DNA of 40,891 bases, from assembly GCA_025451955.1 (NCBI GenBank), contig JANWJJ010000038.1, positions 1 to 40,891 of the forward strand, given 5' to 3'. The stretch is from Rudaea sp. GTDB taxonomy: Bacteria > Pseudomonadota > Gammaproteobacteria > Xanthomonadales > Rhodanobacteraceae. A program made the translations under genes and the position numbers. Shown here one piece after another: positions 1 to 8,205 of this stretch (the stretch's first letter is position 1; every line of letters begins with the position of its first letter). The notes beneath the pieces are model-generated. The model was not told the origin of the DNA. It saw only the letters and a list, made by a program, of their open reading frames with translations, and made no database searches.

Positions 1-719
1 CCGGCAAATCGACCTCGCTGGCGGCGATGCTCGGCTACCGCAACCAGAACTCGACCGGCCACATCATCACCATCGAGGATCCGATCGAGTACGTGCACAA
101 GCACGAAGGCTGCATCATCACGCAACGTGAATTGGGCATCGACACGGATAGCTGGGAAAACGCGCTGAAGAACACCTTGCGCCAGGCGCCGGACGTAATC
201 ATGATCGGTGAGGTGCGCACGCGCGAGACGATGGAACACGCGGTGAACTTTTCCGAAACCGGCCACTTGTGTCTGTGCACGCTGCATGCGAACAACGCCA
301 ACCAGGCGATGGATCGCATCATCCACTTCTTCCCCGAGGATCGGCATCCGCAGTTGTTCATGGATCTGTCGCTGAACCTCAAGGGCGTGGTCGCGCAGCA
401 GTTGATTCCGACGCCGGATGGCAAGGCGCGCCGTGTCGCCGTCGAGGTAATGCTCGGCACGCCGCTGGTGCAGGATTACATTCGCAAGGGCGAAATCCAC
501 AAGCTCAAGGACGTGATGAAGGAATCCACCAACCTGGGCATGAAGACCTTCGACCAGAGTTTGTTCGAGCTGTATCAGGCCGGCGAGATTTCCTACGAGG
601 ATGCGCTGCGCTACGCCGATTCGGCCAACGAAGTGCGCCTGAAGATCAAGCTCGCCCAGGGCGGTGATGCGCATACCTTGTCGCAGGGTATGGATGGCGT
701 GGAGCTGGTGGAAACCTGA
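1..719 (+). CDS. pilU: PilU, type IV pilus retraction ATPase (5' truncated)
   Basis: This is the C-terminal two thirds of a PilT/PilU-family ATPase; the start lies outside the window and the reading frame enters at base 3. The first visible residues, GKSTS, are the end of the Walker A loop. After it come the Asp box (ITIEDPIEYVH), Walker B (DVIMIGEVRTRE) and the His box with CTLHANNANQA. The family forms cytoplasmic hexamers that power pilus depolymerisation. PilU rather than PilT is indicated by the segments FFPEDRHPQLF, QQLIPTPDGKARR and the end with SANEVRLKIKL, which match PilU proteins as I know them. The last 20 or so residues (from GGDAHTL) are a variable tail. pilT, normally just upstream, would be expected left of the window. 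Confidence 0.93.
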   Translation, partial: GKSTSLAAMLGYRNQNSTGHIITIEDPIEYVHKHEGCIITQRELGIDTDSWENALKNTLRQAPDVIMIGEVRTRETMEHAVNFSETGHLCLCTLHANNANQAMDRIIHFFPEDRHPQLFMDLSLNLKGVVAQQLIPTPDGKARRVAVEVMLGTPLVQDYIRKGEIHKLKDVMKESTNLGMKTFDQSLFELYQAGEISYEDALRYADSANEVRLKIKLAQGGDAHTLSQGMDGVELVET

Positions 720-740
720 CGTAGCATGCCGATTGCACAG

Positions 741-762
741 CGCCCGACCTGCGAACCGGGCG
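741..762. terminator. Possible weak bidirectional terminator hairpin
   Basis: CGCCCG and CGGGCG form a 6-bp GC stem around a 10-base loop, in the 108-base gap between pilU and the convergent lipoprotein gene. No run of T follows on either side, so it may instead be a Rho-type or mRNA-stabilising structure. The rest of the gap shows nothing else. Confidence 0.25.
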
Positions 763-827
763 TTGCATTCGACCGTGCCGGCGCCGGATTCCGCGGTTGC
801 CTGTTTTGCGTTGGCTGAATCCGCGGA

Positions 828-2501
828 TCAATTCTGTTCGACGGTTTCGTGCAGAGCGATTCCGGTTGGCGTCGCGCTAAGGGCGATGTCGCCCGAGCGA
901 ATCCATTTCTCGTAGATCGCGAACAACTTCGATTGCTGGTCGATCCGGGCCTGACCGTCTGCTGGCAAACGCGCCTTCATCGTCGCAGCGAAGCGCGCCA
1001 TCAATCCGTAGATTGCACCGCTGAAATGCATGCGCAGGAACACCGATTCTTTCGCGGCCGGAGCGGCGAGGAATTGGCCGAGCTCGGCGTCTTCGCCGGT
1101 GCCCGCGCCGATGGCGATGGCCTTGTCCGACATGGCCGCGAACAGCGGCGGAATCGAGGCGGGCGCCAATCCAGCGGGTAAGGCGACGGGCTTGCCGTCG
1201 GCGGCGAGCTTGAAATCCTTCAGCGCTGGCAGTGCGAGTTGGGCCATCGCCAGCGCCGCGCCGGGATTATTGGATCCGAACAGCAGCTTGCCGGCGACGT
1301 CGGGCATGCCGCCGTCGCGTGGCTCGGCCTTGTCGAGCACGAAGCGCGCGCCGGTCAGATCGCTGGCCGGTGGCGGAATCGTGACGTCGAGTTTGGATTT
1401 CATCTGTGCAAACCCGGCGTTGAGTTCGGCCAGATGCGCGCAGGCAAAGGGTTTGGCCGCGACCGCGTCGGCCTGTTTGATCCAGAAATCCTTGAGCTTG
1501 AGTATCGGCAGGGCGACGCTGAAATCCAGGATGCCGCGGCCCGCTTCGCCGCTGCCGGGTGCGGCGGGCAGGCTGGCGGCGATCTGTTGCGCCAGTCCGG
1601 GTTCGATTTCCATCTGCGCGCCGACGCGCACGCGTTGCGTGCCGAGTTCTTCCAAACCCGCGACCAGACGCGGGAATTTGTGCGCAATATCCACATATTC
1701 ACTTTTGCACACGGCGTCGCTGCCGCTCACCGGCAAGCCGAGCGTCCGGGCGATTTCGAGATCGCTGCCGGCAAGCGGGCCGCTCAGGCGCGCGGCCAGA
1801 CCGGCGAAATCGACATAGCCTTCGCCGTAGGGCGAATAGCCATATTGTTTGGCGAGGGTTTCCAGGGTGCCGGCGGCCGCCAACGATTGCGCTGGACGGA
1901 TCACGCCGAGCAGGGTTTGTTTCAGCGTATCGCTGGCCTGCGCCGGTGCGATGGTGGCGACCAGTTGCGAGCCTTCGATGGCGATCATCGCAACGATCTT
2001 GTCGTTGCCAATTTGCCAGTATTCCTGCGCGCCGGTTTTCGCCACGGCGAGTTTTTCGCCGGCGGCTGCCTCGATACGCTCGACCTCGGCCTTGAACGCA
2101 GCCTGGTCGCCGAGTTCGATACGCAGCACTGGCGTCATGCCGACGCCGTAAAAGGCCATGCGCATGTCTGGCTTGATGCCGATCGCGCGCAGCTTGTCCC
2201 AAGAGTCGTGGGTTTTTAGTTCGTCAAGCAGCGCGGTGGCGATGCGGCGGTCGTGCTCGCTCAGCTTGTTCGAGTTGGTCAACAAATCATTGTATACGCC
2301 GAACAAGGCCGGCCAGTATTCCTGCATGCGGCTGGACCAGTGATCAGTGACTGCCTTGGGCGTCGGCTCGAGATTGGCGTAGACGTAGGGCGTATCCGCG
2401 GGCACGAAGGCGAGCGGGGTATCCGCGTTGTTCTGCGACTTGCCGCAAGCGCCAAGCGCAGCGGCGGCGATAACCAGCGAAACGAAGCGATGAATACGCA
2501 T
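828..2501 (-). CDS. Putative lipoprotein of unknown function (557 aa)
   Basis: I do not recognise a named family. The chosen start (ATG at 2501) has GGGGA about 6 bases upstream and gives a short lipoprotein signal: MRIHRF, a hydrophobic stretch, then LGAC as lipobox. The mature lipoprotein would start at this Cys, around residue 19. An in-frame start further upstream (2621) would run into pyrB and bury the signal, so it was not used. The mature part is a long soluble protein with repeated Ala/Leu/Lys-rich amphipathic segments and the opening FVPADTPYVYANLEP. That opening resembles periplasmic DUF3352-like proteins, but the resemblance is weak. It lies 46 bases behind pyrB and may be cotranscribed with it. 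In P. aeruginosa the pyrC' gene occupies this place; this protein shows no dihydroorotase motifs. Confidence 0.75.
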   Translation of the reverse strand: MRIHRFVSLVIAAAALGACGKSQNNADTPLAFVPADTPYVYANLEPTPKAVTDHWSSRMQEYWPALFGVYNDLLTNSNKLSEHDRRIATALLDELKTHDSWDKLRAIGIKPDMRMAFYGVGMTPVLRIELGDQAAFKAEVERIEAAAGEKLAVAKTGAQEYWQIGNDKIVAMIAIEGSQLVATIAPAQASDTLKQTLLGVIRPAQSLAAAGTLETLAKQYGYSPYGEGYVDFAGLAARLSGPLAGSDLEIARTLGLPVSGSDAVCKSEYVDIAHKFPRLVAGLEELGTQRVRVGAQMEIEPGLAQQIAASLPAAPGSGEAGRGILDFSVALPILKLKDFWIKQADAVAAKPFACAHLAELNAGFAQMKSKLDVTIPPPASDLTGARFVLDKAEPRDGGMPDVAGKLLFGSNNPGAALAMAQLALPALKDFKLAADGKPVALPAGLAPASIPPLFAAMSDKAIAIGAGTGEDAELGQFLAAPAAKESVFLRMHFSGAIYGLMARFAATMKARLPADGQARIDQQSKLFAIYEKWIRSGDIALSATPTGIALHETVEQN

Positions 2502-2547
2502 GCAAATCCCCAGGCAATGGTGACGAGCGAAAAAACGGTGACGGCGA

Positions 2548-3540
2548 TTATGCGCGAAGCGGGGTCGTGCTGTCCGCTGCGAGCAGTTCGGCGAGTACAG
2601 CCATGCGCACGAACACGCCATTGGTGACCTGTTCCAGAATCAGCGATTGTGGGCCGTCGGCGACGTCTGCCGCGATTTCGACGCCGCGGTTGATCGGTCC
2701 CGGATGCATGACCAGGCAATCGGTGCGCGCGCGTTGCAGGCGCGCGGCGGACAAACCATAGCGCGTAAAATAATCGGATTCCGACGGAATCGCCGCGGCC
2801 TGCATGCGTTCCTTTTGCAGACGCAGCATGATCGCCACATCGGCGCCGGCGATGGCTTCGTCGAAATTGTGGAAAATGCGGCATCGCGGAAATTCATCCG
2901 CATCCGGTAGCAATTCCGCTGATGCGCACAGGCGGATTTCGCCCGCACCGAGCGCGTGCAGCGCGTGCACGTCCGAGCGCGCGACGCGCGAATGGCGGAT
3001 ATCGCCGCAGATGACGACGCGTAGTGTGGAGAAATCCGGGCGATGCCGGCGCAGGGTCAACGCATCGAGCAACCCTTGCGTCGGATGCGCATGGTTGCCG
3101 TCACCGGCATTGAGCACGGCGGCGTGCGAGTGCAGATGCCGCGAGATGGTTGCGGGTGTGCCGGATTCCTTGTGGCGCACGACGAAGGCATCGCAGTGCA
3201 TCGCTTCGAGCGTATGCACGGTATCGAGCAGGGTTTCGCCCTTGCTGGTAGACGAACTGGCGACATCGAAGTTGATCACCAACGCGCCGAGCCGTTGCGC
3301 GGCCAGGTCGAACGAAGTGCGCGTGCGCGTGGACGGTTCGAAAAACAGATTGACGACCGTGCGCCCGGCGAGCAATTTGGATACGCCGGCGCTGGTGCTG
3401 CGAAACGCTTCGGCGCGATCGAGCAGCGCGGTGATGCGATTCGGCGGCAGGCCGTCGAGCGTCAGCAGATGACGCAGGCGGCCGTCAGAATCGATCTGGG
3501 CGATGGCGTCGTGCGAAGTTGATTTTGCGTCATTGTGCAT
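2548..3540 (-). CDS. pyrB: Aspartate carbamoyltransferase catalytic chain
   Basis: This enzyme makes carbamoyl aspartate from carbamoyl phosphate and aspartate, the committed step of pyrimidine synthesis, in the cytoplasm. The carbamoyl-phosphate loop FFEPSTRTRTSF is present, as are TSKGETLLDT, HAHPTQGLLDAL, GDIRHSRVARSD and the C-terminal HPGPINRGVEI. At 330 residues, with an N-terminal extension of about 20 residues before GRLRHLLTLDGLP, it matches the longer Pseudomonas-type chain. That type is known to depend on an inactive dihydroorotase homologue (PyrC') for assembly. No pyrC' or pyrR is adjacent here. The start ATG at 3540 is 25 bases behind the ruvX stop, which fits an algH-ruvX-pyrB operon. 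Confidence 0.97.
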   Translation of the reverse strand: MHNDAKSTSHDAIAQIDSDGRLRHLLTLDGLPPNRITALLDRAEAFRSTSAGVSKLLAGRTVVNLFFEPSTRTRTSFDLAAQRLGALVINFDVASSSTSKGETLLDTVHTLEAMHCDAFVVRHKESGTPATISRHLHSHAAVLNAGDGNHAHPTQGLLDALTLRRHRPDFSTLRVVICGDIRHSRVARSDVHALHALGAGEIRLCASAELLPDADEFPRCRIFHNFDEAIAGADVAIMLRLQKERMQAAAIPSESDYFTRYGLSAARLQRARTDCLVMHPGPINRGVEIAADVADGPQSLILEQVTNGVFVRMAVLAELLAADSTTPLRA

Positions 3541-3565
3541 TTTTATCGAAGTGGAAATGTTCGCC

Positions 3566-4060
3566 TCACGGAGTTTGCGTGAACCAGGTTTCGACGATGA
3601 TTTCGGCGGCGACCGCATCCAGGGCCTGCGCGTGCTTGCGCCGGGCTTCGCCGTGGGCGCGGCGATCGGCGAACCGCTGGGCGGCTTGCTGCGAACTGAA
3701 GCGTTCGTCGACCAGTTGCGTCGGCAGTCGGTAGCGTTCGTTCAGCGCCGCGGCGAACGTGCGTGCGGCGTGGCTGTTGCGCTGTTCGCTGCCGTCGAGC
3801 ATCAAGGGCAATCCCACCAGCAGCGCGTGCGGACGCCACTCGCTCAGCAAGGCATCCAGGCGCGGCCAGTCCGGCCCCTGCTCGCGATTGGCGATGACTT
3901 CCAGTGCGCGCGCGCTGCGGGTCAGGCCGTTGCCGACGGCGACGCCGATGCGCCGCGCACCGTAATCAAAGCCGAGTACGGTATCGACGACACTTTTGGG
4001 AATTGTGGAAGATTCCACTTGTGTATTCCGGTTTGTCGCCGCGTCAGGCATGGCCGGCAT
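3566..4060 (-). CDS. ruvX: RuvX/YqgF-type RNase H-fold nuclease (pre-16S rRNA processing)
   Basis: The family is a Holliday-junction-resolvase-like RNase H fold protein. In bacteria it is implicated in maturing the 5' end of 16S rRNA. Visible motifs are LGFDYGARRIGVAVG (first catalytic Asp), LVGLPLMLDGSE, and LVDERFSSQQA with later DAVAAEII, the usual acidic positions. At 164 residues it is slightly longer than E. coli YqgF because of about 25 extra N-terminal residues. ATGs at 4060 and 4051 both overlap the end of algH, so translational coupling is likely and the exact start is uncertain. The 5' part contains the inverted repeat GTGGAA-GA-TTCCAC (4005-4018). Confidence 0.94.
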   Translation of the reverse strand: MPAMPDAATNRNTQVESSTIPKSVVDTVLGFDYGARRIGVAVGNGLTRSARALEVIANREQGPDWPRLDALLSEWRPHALLVGLPLMLDGSEQRNSHAARTFAAALNERYRLPTQLVDERFSSQQAAQRFADRRAHGEARRKHAQALDAVAAEIIVETWFTQTP

Positions 4061-4607
4061 AGTCCGTCAGACTGGCGATGTCGACGCCGACCAGAGCGGC
4101 GGCGGCTTCCCAGCGTTGCTCCATCGGCGTGGCGAACAGGATGCGTTCGTCCACGGCGGCGGTCAGCCAGGCGTTTTCCTTCAGTTCGTTTTCGATCTGG
4201 CCCTGGCTCCAGCCGGAATAGCCGAGCGCGACCAGGGCATCGCGCGGCCCCTCGCCTGCGGCAATCGCGGCGAGCACGTCGCGCGAGGTGGTCACGCACA
4301 GGCATTCGGAAATCTTGAACGAGGATTCCCAGTTGCCGTGCGGTGCATGAAGGACGAAGCCGCGCTCCGGCTGCACCGGTCCGCCGATCAGCACGGGGGC
4401 TTCGCTGACCTGGCTCAGATCGGAGGCAAGATTCATCTGCGCCAGCACGTCGCCCAGGCGGTATTCGGAAAGGCGGTTGATCAGCAGGCCCATCGCGCCG
4501 TCTTCGCTGTGCTGACAGATGACGGCGACGCTGCGCCGGAAATCCGGTTCGCGCATGCCCGGCATGGCGATCAGAAATTGATTGGCCAAGGTTGTCGTCG
4601 GCAACAT
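4044..4607 (-). CDS. algH: AlgH/YqgE family protein
   Basis: This 187-residue protein of the UPF0301 (YqgE/AlgH) family has the characteristic start LANQFLIAMPGM, then GAMGLLINR, PVLIGGPVQPERGFVLH and LGYSGWSQGQIENEL. The molecular function of the family is not established; in Pseudomonas it was linked to alginate regulation. It sits upstream of ruvX and overlaps it by 17 bases, as in many Gammaproteobacteria. No Shine-Dalgarno sequence precedes the ATG. A TACAAT hexamer ends 6 bases before it, so the gene may have its own, possibly leaderless, transcript. Confidence 0.95.
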   Translation of the reverse strand: MLPTTTLANQFLIAMPGMREPDFRRSVAVICQHSEDGAMGLLINRLSEYRLGDVLAQMNLASDLSQVSEAPVLIGGPVQPERGFVLHAPHGNWESSFKISECLCVTTSRDVLAAIAAGEGPRDALVALGYSGWSQGQIENELKENAWLTAAVDERILFATPMEQRWEAAAALVGVDIASLTDYAGHA

Positions 4608-4613
4608 GGGCGC

Positions 4614-4619
4614 ATTGTA
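4614..4619 (-). promoter_or_regulatory. Candidate -10 element directly upstream of algH
   Basis: Read on the minus strand this is TACAAT, followed by six bases and then the algH ATG. Transcription initiating about 7 bases after the hexamer would begin at the A of the start codon. No convincing -35 element is visible. Confidence 0.35.
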
Positions 4620-4657
4620 CGCGAGATGTCGAGCGCAGTAGCTTGTGCAGAGGTTCG

Positions 4658-5518
4658 TCAGCGATTGCGCAGGATGTCGCCAGGCAAAAACTGCCAGGTG
4701 CGCGTGATGTACAGCTCGTCCACACTTTGCGTGGCGGGGATGGCCGGAAACGGTGCGGCCAGCCTGACGATGCGGACGGCGGCGTCGTCGAGGATCTTGT
4801 GACCGCTGGACTGGATCACATCGATGTTTTTCACCGAGCCGTCGCGGCGCAGGGCGACGGTAAGCACGAGCTGGCCGTGCAGTTGTTCGCGCCGCGCTTC
4901 ATCCGGATAGTTGAGATTGCCGATGCGTTCGATGCGTGCGACCCAGGCCGCCATGTAAGCGGCGTAGGCGTATTCCTTGGTGTTGGCAGAAATATACTTT
5001 TTCTTCGGACGTTTGGCGTAGGCCTGGGTTTCGTGCTGGATTTCCTCGGCCAGACGCGCCATTTCGAGTTTCTTTTCCATCAATTCGCGCGCGGTCGGTT
5101 GCGGCAACGCGATCTGTTCGGGAGTTTCCTTTTGCGTATGCACCGAAAACTGCGACTGCTGTTGGGTCAGCAGTTCGCGTTCGCTCGGCGGTTGCGGCTT
5201 CGGTGCACCCGGGTCGATCGGCCGCGGCGCGATGCCGGGATCGGGTTTCGCCACCGGACTGGACAACGGTTGGCTTGGGCGCACAGCTTTGTCGCGATCG
5301 CCGCCGCCGGAGTTGTTTGCCTGGGCGAGAAAGTCGGCCTTTTCGGGTTTTTGCGCGGACGCCGATTGCACCAGGATCACATCCAGCGATGGCAGGTTCG
5401 GCGCAGGTTTCTCAAACTCGAAGGTCAGGCCGAGCGCGAGCACGCCGTGGGCAATCAGCGAAAACAGCAGGGTGACACCGAGGCGGTCGCCACTGCCGAC
5501 CGGGCGTGGCGAACTCAC
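4658..5518 (-). CDS. TonB family energy transducer (TonB3-like)
   Basis: A single N-terminal membrane anchor contains FSLIAHGVLALGL, with the Ser and His spaced as in TonB transmembrane helices. It is followed by a Pro/Gln/Lys-rich and charged periplasmic region including a helical LMEKKLEMARLAEEI segment. The C-terminal TonB domain runs from about residue 195 (WVARIERIGNLNYPDEAR) through LRRDGSVKNIDVIQSSG to PFPAIP. Such proteins transmit inner-membrane proton-motive energy to outer-membrane receptors. The start is GTG and overlaps the gshB stop by four bases (GTGA). The position between gshB and algH matches P. aeruginosa tonB3, which is reported to be needed for twitching motility. A motility role here is inferred from position only. 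Confidence 0.9.
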   Translation of the reverse strand: MSSPRPVGSGDRLGVTLLFSLIAHGVLALGLTFEFEKPAPNLPSLDVILVQSASAQKPEKADFLAQANNSGGGDRDKAVRPSQPLSSPVAKPDPGIAPRPIDPGAPKPQPPSERELLTQQQSQFSVHTQKETPEQIALPQPTARELMEKKLEMARLAEEIQHETQAYAKRPKKKYISANTKEYAYAAYMAAWVARIERIGNLNYPDEARREQLHGQLVLTVALRRDGSVKNIDVIQSSGHKILDDAAVRIVRLAAPFPAIPATQSVDELYITRTWQFLPGDILRNR

Positions 5519-6462
5519 CGGCGTTTGGCCTCGATGACGTCGAACAACTGGCCGGCGATGTTCAATCCGAACTGGGCGTCGAGTTCACGGATGCAGGTCG
5601 GCGAGGTGACGTTGACTTCGGTCAGGTAATCGCCGATCACATCCAGACCGACGAAGAGCATGCCGCGGCGGCGCAATTCCGGCCCGACTTGCGCTGCAAT
5701 CCAGCGTTCGCGTTCGCTCAGCGGCATGCCGACGCCCTTGCCGCCACGGGCGAGATTGCCGCGGAACTCGTCGCCTTGCGGAATTCGCGCCAAGGCATAT
5801 GGCACCGGCTCGCCATCGACCAGCAGGATGCGTTTGTCGCCAGCGCTGATTTCGGGCAGATAACGTTGGGCGAGGGCGAAGCGGCGACCGAAATCGGTGA
5901 GGGTTTCCAGAATCACGTTCAAATTCGGATCGCTGCGCGCGCTGCGAAAGATCGAACGGCCGCCCATGCCATCGAGCGGCTTGAGCACCACGTCGCCCTG
6001 TTCGGCGACGAAACGCTTGATCTCGCCGGCGTTGCGCGCGATCAGGGTGGGCGGGATACATTGTGGAAAATGCAGCGAAAACAATTTTTCGTTGGCGTCG
6101 CGCAGCGCCTGTGGATCGTTGACCACGAGCACGCCGGCGCGTTGCGCCAGTTCCAGCACCATCGTGTCGTAGAGAAATTCCGCGTCGAATGGCGGGTCTT
6201 TGCGGGCAAGGATCACATCGACCTTGCGCAAATCCTGCCAGGCCGCGGCGTCCAGTGTATGGAAGTCGTGCGCATCGTCGCGCACGCGCACGCCGGCCGC
6301 CCACGCCCAAGGCGCCGCCTCGCGCACGGCCAGCCCGCCTTGGGTCAGATACAGCAGACGATGCCCGCGCCGCTGCGCTTCGAGCAGCATGGCGAAAGTG
6401 GAATCCTTTTCGACATGGATGGATTCGATCGCATCCATCAGCACCGCGATGGTCAGGCTCAT
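5515..6462 (-). CDS. gshB: Glutathione synthetase
   Basis: This ATP-grasp ligase joins gamma-glutamylcysteine and glycine. The start MSLTIAVLMDAIESI fits the family opening, and the 315-residue length is close to the 316 of E. coli GshB. Other motifs are ILARKDPPFDAEFLY, the ATP-binding DVVLKPLDGMGGRSIFR, and the C-terminal FVGLDVIGDYLTEVNVTSPT. An in-frame ATG 60 bases upstream (6522) would add residues absent from the family and was rejected. It is the first gene of the minus-strand operon gshB-tonB-algH-ruvX-pyrB. Its antisense strand carries one copy of the GTGGAAAATG motif (6063-6072). Confidence 0.97.
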   Translation of the reverse strand: MSLTIAVLMDAIESIHVEKDSTFAMLLEAQRRGHRLLYLTQGGLAVREAAPWAWAAGVRVRDDAHDFHTLDAAAWQDLRKVDVILARKDPPFDAEFLYDTMVLELAQRAGVLVVNDPQALRDANEKLFSLHFPQCIPPTLIARNAGEIKRFVAEQGDVVLKPLDGMGGRSIFRSARSDPNLNVILETLTDFGRRFALAQRYLPEISAGDKRILLVDGEPVPYALARIPQGDEFRGNLARGGKGVGMPLSERERWIAAQVGPELRRRGMLFVGLDVIGDYLTEVNVTSPTCIRELDAQFGLNIAGQLFDVIEAKRR

Positions 6463-6668
6463 GCGTGTGCGGCTCCGGCTGGAATGGTGCGCGGACAGCA
6501 GTTGGCACGGGATGTGCTGCACGTAAATGTCATGGCGGGCAAAGCATGTAAGATCGGTACGGGTCTATACTACCATCGCGCTTCACTGATTCGATTCGCA
6601 ATCCGGGTGGAAAGCTCGGGTTGCGCGGGTTTGTTTTTCGAGCAATGATGCCGAGTTAGCGGATTTAC

Positions 6669-6697
6669 TTGACAGATTTGCTAAGTATTGGTTAAAC
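6669..6697 (+). promoter_or_regulatory. Candidate sigma70 promoter for the pil-chp operon
   Basis: The 329-base region between gshB and pilG (6463-6791) must hold divergent promoters. TTGACA at 6669-6674 is a perfect -35 box. With a 17-base spacer, the -10 position is TTAAAC (6692-6697), which is poor. A second possible -10, TATACT, lies at 6566-6571 without a clear -35 box. The area 6640-6720 is visibly AT-richer than its surroundings. Confidence 0.4.
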
Positions 6698-6724
6698 AGG
6701 TTGGGTAAAGCGCGATTTTTGTCC

Positions 6725-6747
6725 CGACTGCCGCGGGCGGGCAGTCG
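6725..6747 (+). other. Hairpin in the presumed 5' leader of pilG
   Basis: CGACTGCC (6725-6732) and GGCAGTCG (6740-6747) form a perfect 8-bp stem with loop GCGGGCG. It lies about 45 bases before the pilG start and downstream of the TTGACA box. No T-run follows it, so it is not a standard terminator. It could influence mRNA stability or translation. Confidence 0.4.
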
Positions 6748-6791
6748 ATTGGCGCATTAACCTGGAACTGAAGTCCGGTAGGGGGTTGTAC

Positions 6792-7193
6792 GTGGAACAG
6801 ACAGCGAAAGATGGCAATTTGACTGGCCTCAAGGTCATGGTCATCGACGACTCGAAAACCATACGACGTACGGCCGAAACCCTGCTCAAGAAGGAAGGCT
6901 GCGACGTCGTTACTGCAACCGATGGTTTCGAGGCGTTGGCGAAAATTTCCGATCAACAGCCGAACATCATCTTCGTCGACATCATGATGCCGCGCTTGGA
7001 TGGCTACCAGACCTGCGCGCTGATCAAGAACAACCAGATGTTCAAGTCCACCCCGGTGATCATGCTGTCCTCGAAGGACGGCCTGTTCGACAAGGCGCGC
7101 GGGCGCATCGTCGGTTCGGAACAATATCTGACCAAGCCGTTCACGCGCGAAGAGCTGCTCGGAGCAATCCGTCGGCACGTCAGCCACAAGTGA
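6792..7193 (+). CDS. pilG: PilG, stand-alone response regulator of twitching motility
   Basis: A single CheY-like receiver domain of 133 residues, almost identical in wording to Pseudomonas PilG: VMVIDDSKTIRRTAETLLKK, then IIFVDIMMPRLDGYQT and GSEQYLTKPF. The phosphoacceptor is Asp63, with the acidic pair Asp19/Asp20 and the conserved Lys near the C-terminus. It receives phosphate from ChpA and promotes pilus extension and cAMP signalling in Pseudomonas. The start is taken as GTG at 6792 because AGGGGG lies about 7 bases before it and the product then begins MEQ as in PilG. A TTG six bases upstream is the alternative. Confidence 0.96.
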   Translation: MEQTAKDGNLTGLKVMVIDDSKTIRRTAETLLKKEGCDVVTATDGFEALAKISDQQPNIIFVDIMMPRLDGYQTCALIKNNQMFKSTPVIMLSSKDGLFDKARGRIVGSEQYLTKPFTREELLGAIRRHVSHK

Positions 7194-7228
7194 GCGCGCA
7201 GGCCATTCGAGCATCCAAGGGGAAAACG

Positions 7229-7594
7229 ATGGCGCATATTTTAATCATTGACGATTCACCGACCGACGTGCGCGTGTTCACCACGCTGCTCGAGAAAAAC
7301 GGTCACCGTGTCAGCAGTGCGGTCAGCGCCGAGGAAGGCATTGCCTTGGCCAAGCGCGAACGTCCGGACATGGTCATCATGGATGTCATCATGCCGGGCA
7401 TGAACGGATTCCAGGCCACGCGCACGCTCAGTCGCGATTCCGAAACCTCGACCATTCCCATTCTGATCGTCACCACCAAGTCGATGGAAACCGATCGCGT
7501 GTGGGGTTTGCGTCAGGGCGCCAAGGATTTTCTCGTCAAGCCCGTTGCCGAGCATGAGTTGCTTGCGCGCATCCAGAATCTGTTGACGAACTGA
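7229..7594 (+). CDS. pilH: PilH, stand-alone response regulator of twitching motility
   Basis: A CheY-like receiver of 121 residues with MAHILIIDDSPTD at the start, VIMDVIMPGMNGFQATR around phosphoacceptor Asp52, and VTTKSMETDRVWG and DFLVKPV at the end. These match PilH. In P. aeruginosa PilH is the second phosphate acceptor of the Chp pathway and is linked to pilus retraction. The start ATG at 7229 follows AAGGGG at 6-7 bases; an in-frame GTG at 7190 would overlap pilG and has no support. It lies 35 bases after pilG and 6 bases before pilI. Confidence 0.96.
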   Translation: MAHILIIDDSPTDVRVFTTLLEKNGHRVSSAVSAEEGIALAKRERPDMVIMDVIMPGMNGFQATRTLSRDSETSTIPILIVTTKSMETDRVWGLRQGAKDFLVKPVAEHELLARIQNLLTN

Positions 7595-7600
7595 CGACTC

Positions 7601-8155
7601 ATGGCCACCGTTCTCGATACGCAGCAGCTTTCGCCTTTCGAGGCGCTGGCCGACTATGAGCGGCGCAGTCTGGCGCACGCCGCCGGATTGCCCGAGCAGA
7701 TCGAGGCGCCGGGTCTGTGGCGTGGCATCGGTTTCCGCATCGGCGCGCGTTACCTGGTCAGCAGCATCAACGAGGTCAACGAAATCCTGACCATGCCGGT
7801 GCTGACCATCGTGCCCGGCACGCGGCCGTGGTTGCTCGGCGTGGCCAATGTGCGCGGCAACCTGGTACCGGTAATCGATCTGAAACACTATCTCGAAGGC
7901 GAGCGCACCGCGCTTACCGATTCCAGCCGTGTGCTGCTGGCACGCCAACATGGCGGCAGCGTGGGTCTGTTGATTGACGAAGTACTCGGCCAGCGCAATT
8001 TCTCCGAGGAGCAGCGCGCGGACGCCGTCGGCGAAGAGGACGATCGCTACAACCGGTTCGTGGGCGAAAAATATCCATTGGGCGATGTGCATTGGGGCCA
8101 GTTCAGCATGGCTGCCCTGGTGCGTACTCCCGATTTCGTACAGGCGGCAGCATGA
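7601..8155 (+). CDS. pilI: PilI, CheW-like adaptor
   Basis: A CheW-domain protein of 184 residues that couples the PilJ receptor to the ChpA kinase at the inner membrane. Visible CheW features are the beta-strand YLVSSINEVNEIL, GTRPWLLGVANVRGNLVPV (the kinase/receptor binding core) and VGLLIDEVLGQRNF. The N-terminal 35 residues (ADYERRSLAH) are typical of PilI. It starts 6 bases after pilH and is followed by a 50-base gap before pilJ that carries an AAGGGG ribosome-binding site. Confidence 0.95.
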   Translation: MATVLDTQQLSPFEALADYERRSLAHAAGLPEQIEAPGLWRGIGFRIGARYLVSSINEVNEILTMPVLTIVPGTRPWLLGVANVRGNLVPVIDLKHYLEGERTALTDSSRVLLARQHGGSVGLLIDEVLGQRNFSEEQRADAVGEEDDRYNRFVGEKYPLGDVHWGQFSMAALVRTPDFVQAAA

Positions 8156-8205
8156 GTGCTGGCCATTGGCATGCAGCATTGCAGATGTTTTCAAGGGGTT
8201 AAGTT

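Noticed and set aside
6725-6747. Intrinsic terminator upstream of pilG
   Set aside because: The stem is good, but the T-run lies before it on the plus strand and appears as an A-run after it on the minus strand, so neither direction gives a U-tract after the hairpin.
6463-6791. Cyclic-di-GMP riboswitch in front of pilG
   Set aside because: I could not find the conserved GEMM core around the hairpin; only a simple stem-loop is visible.
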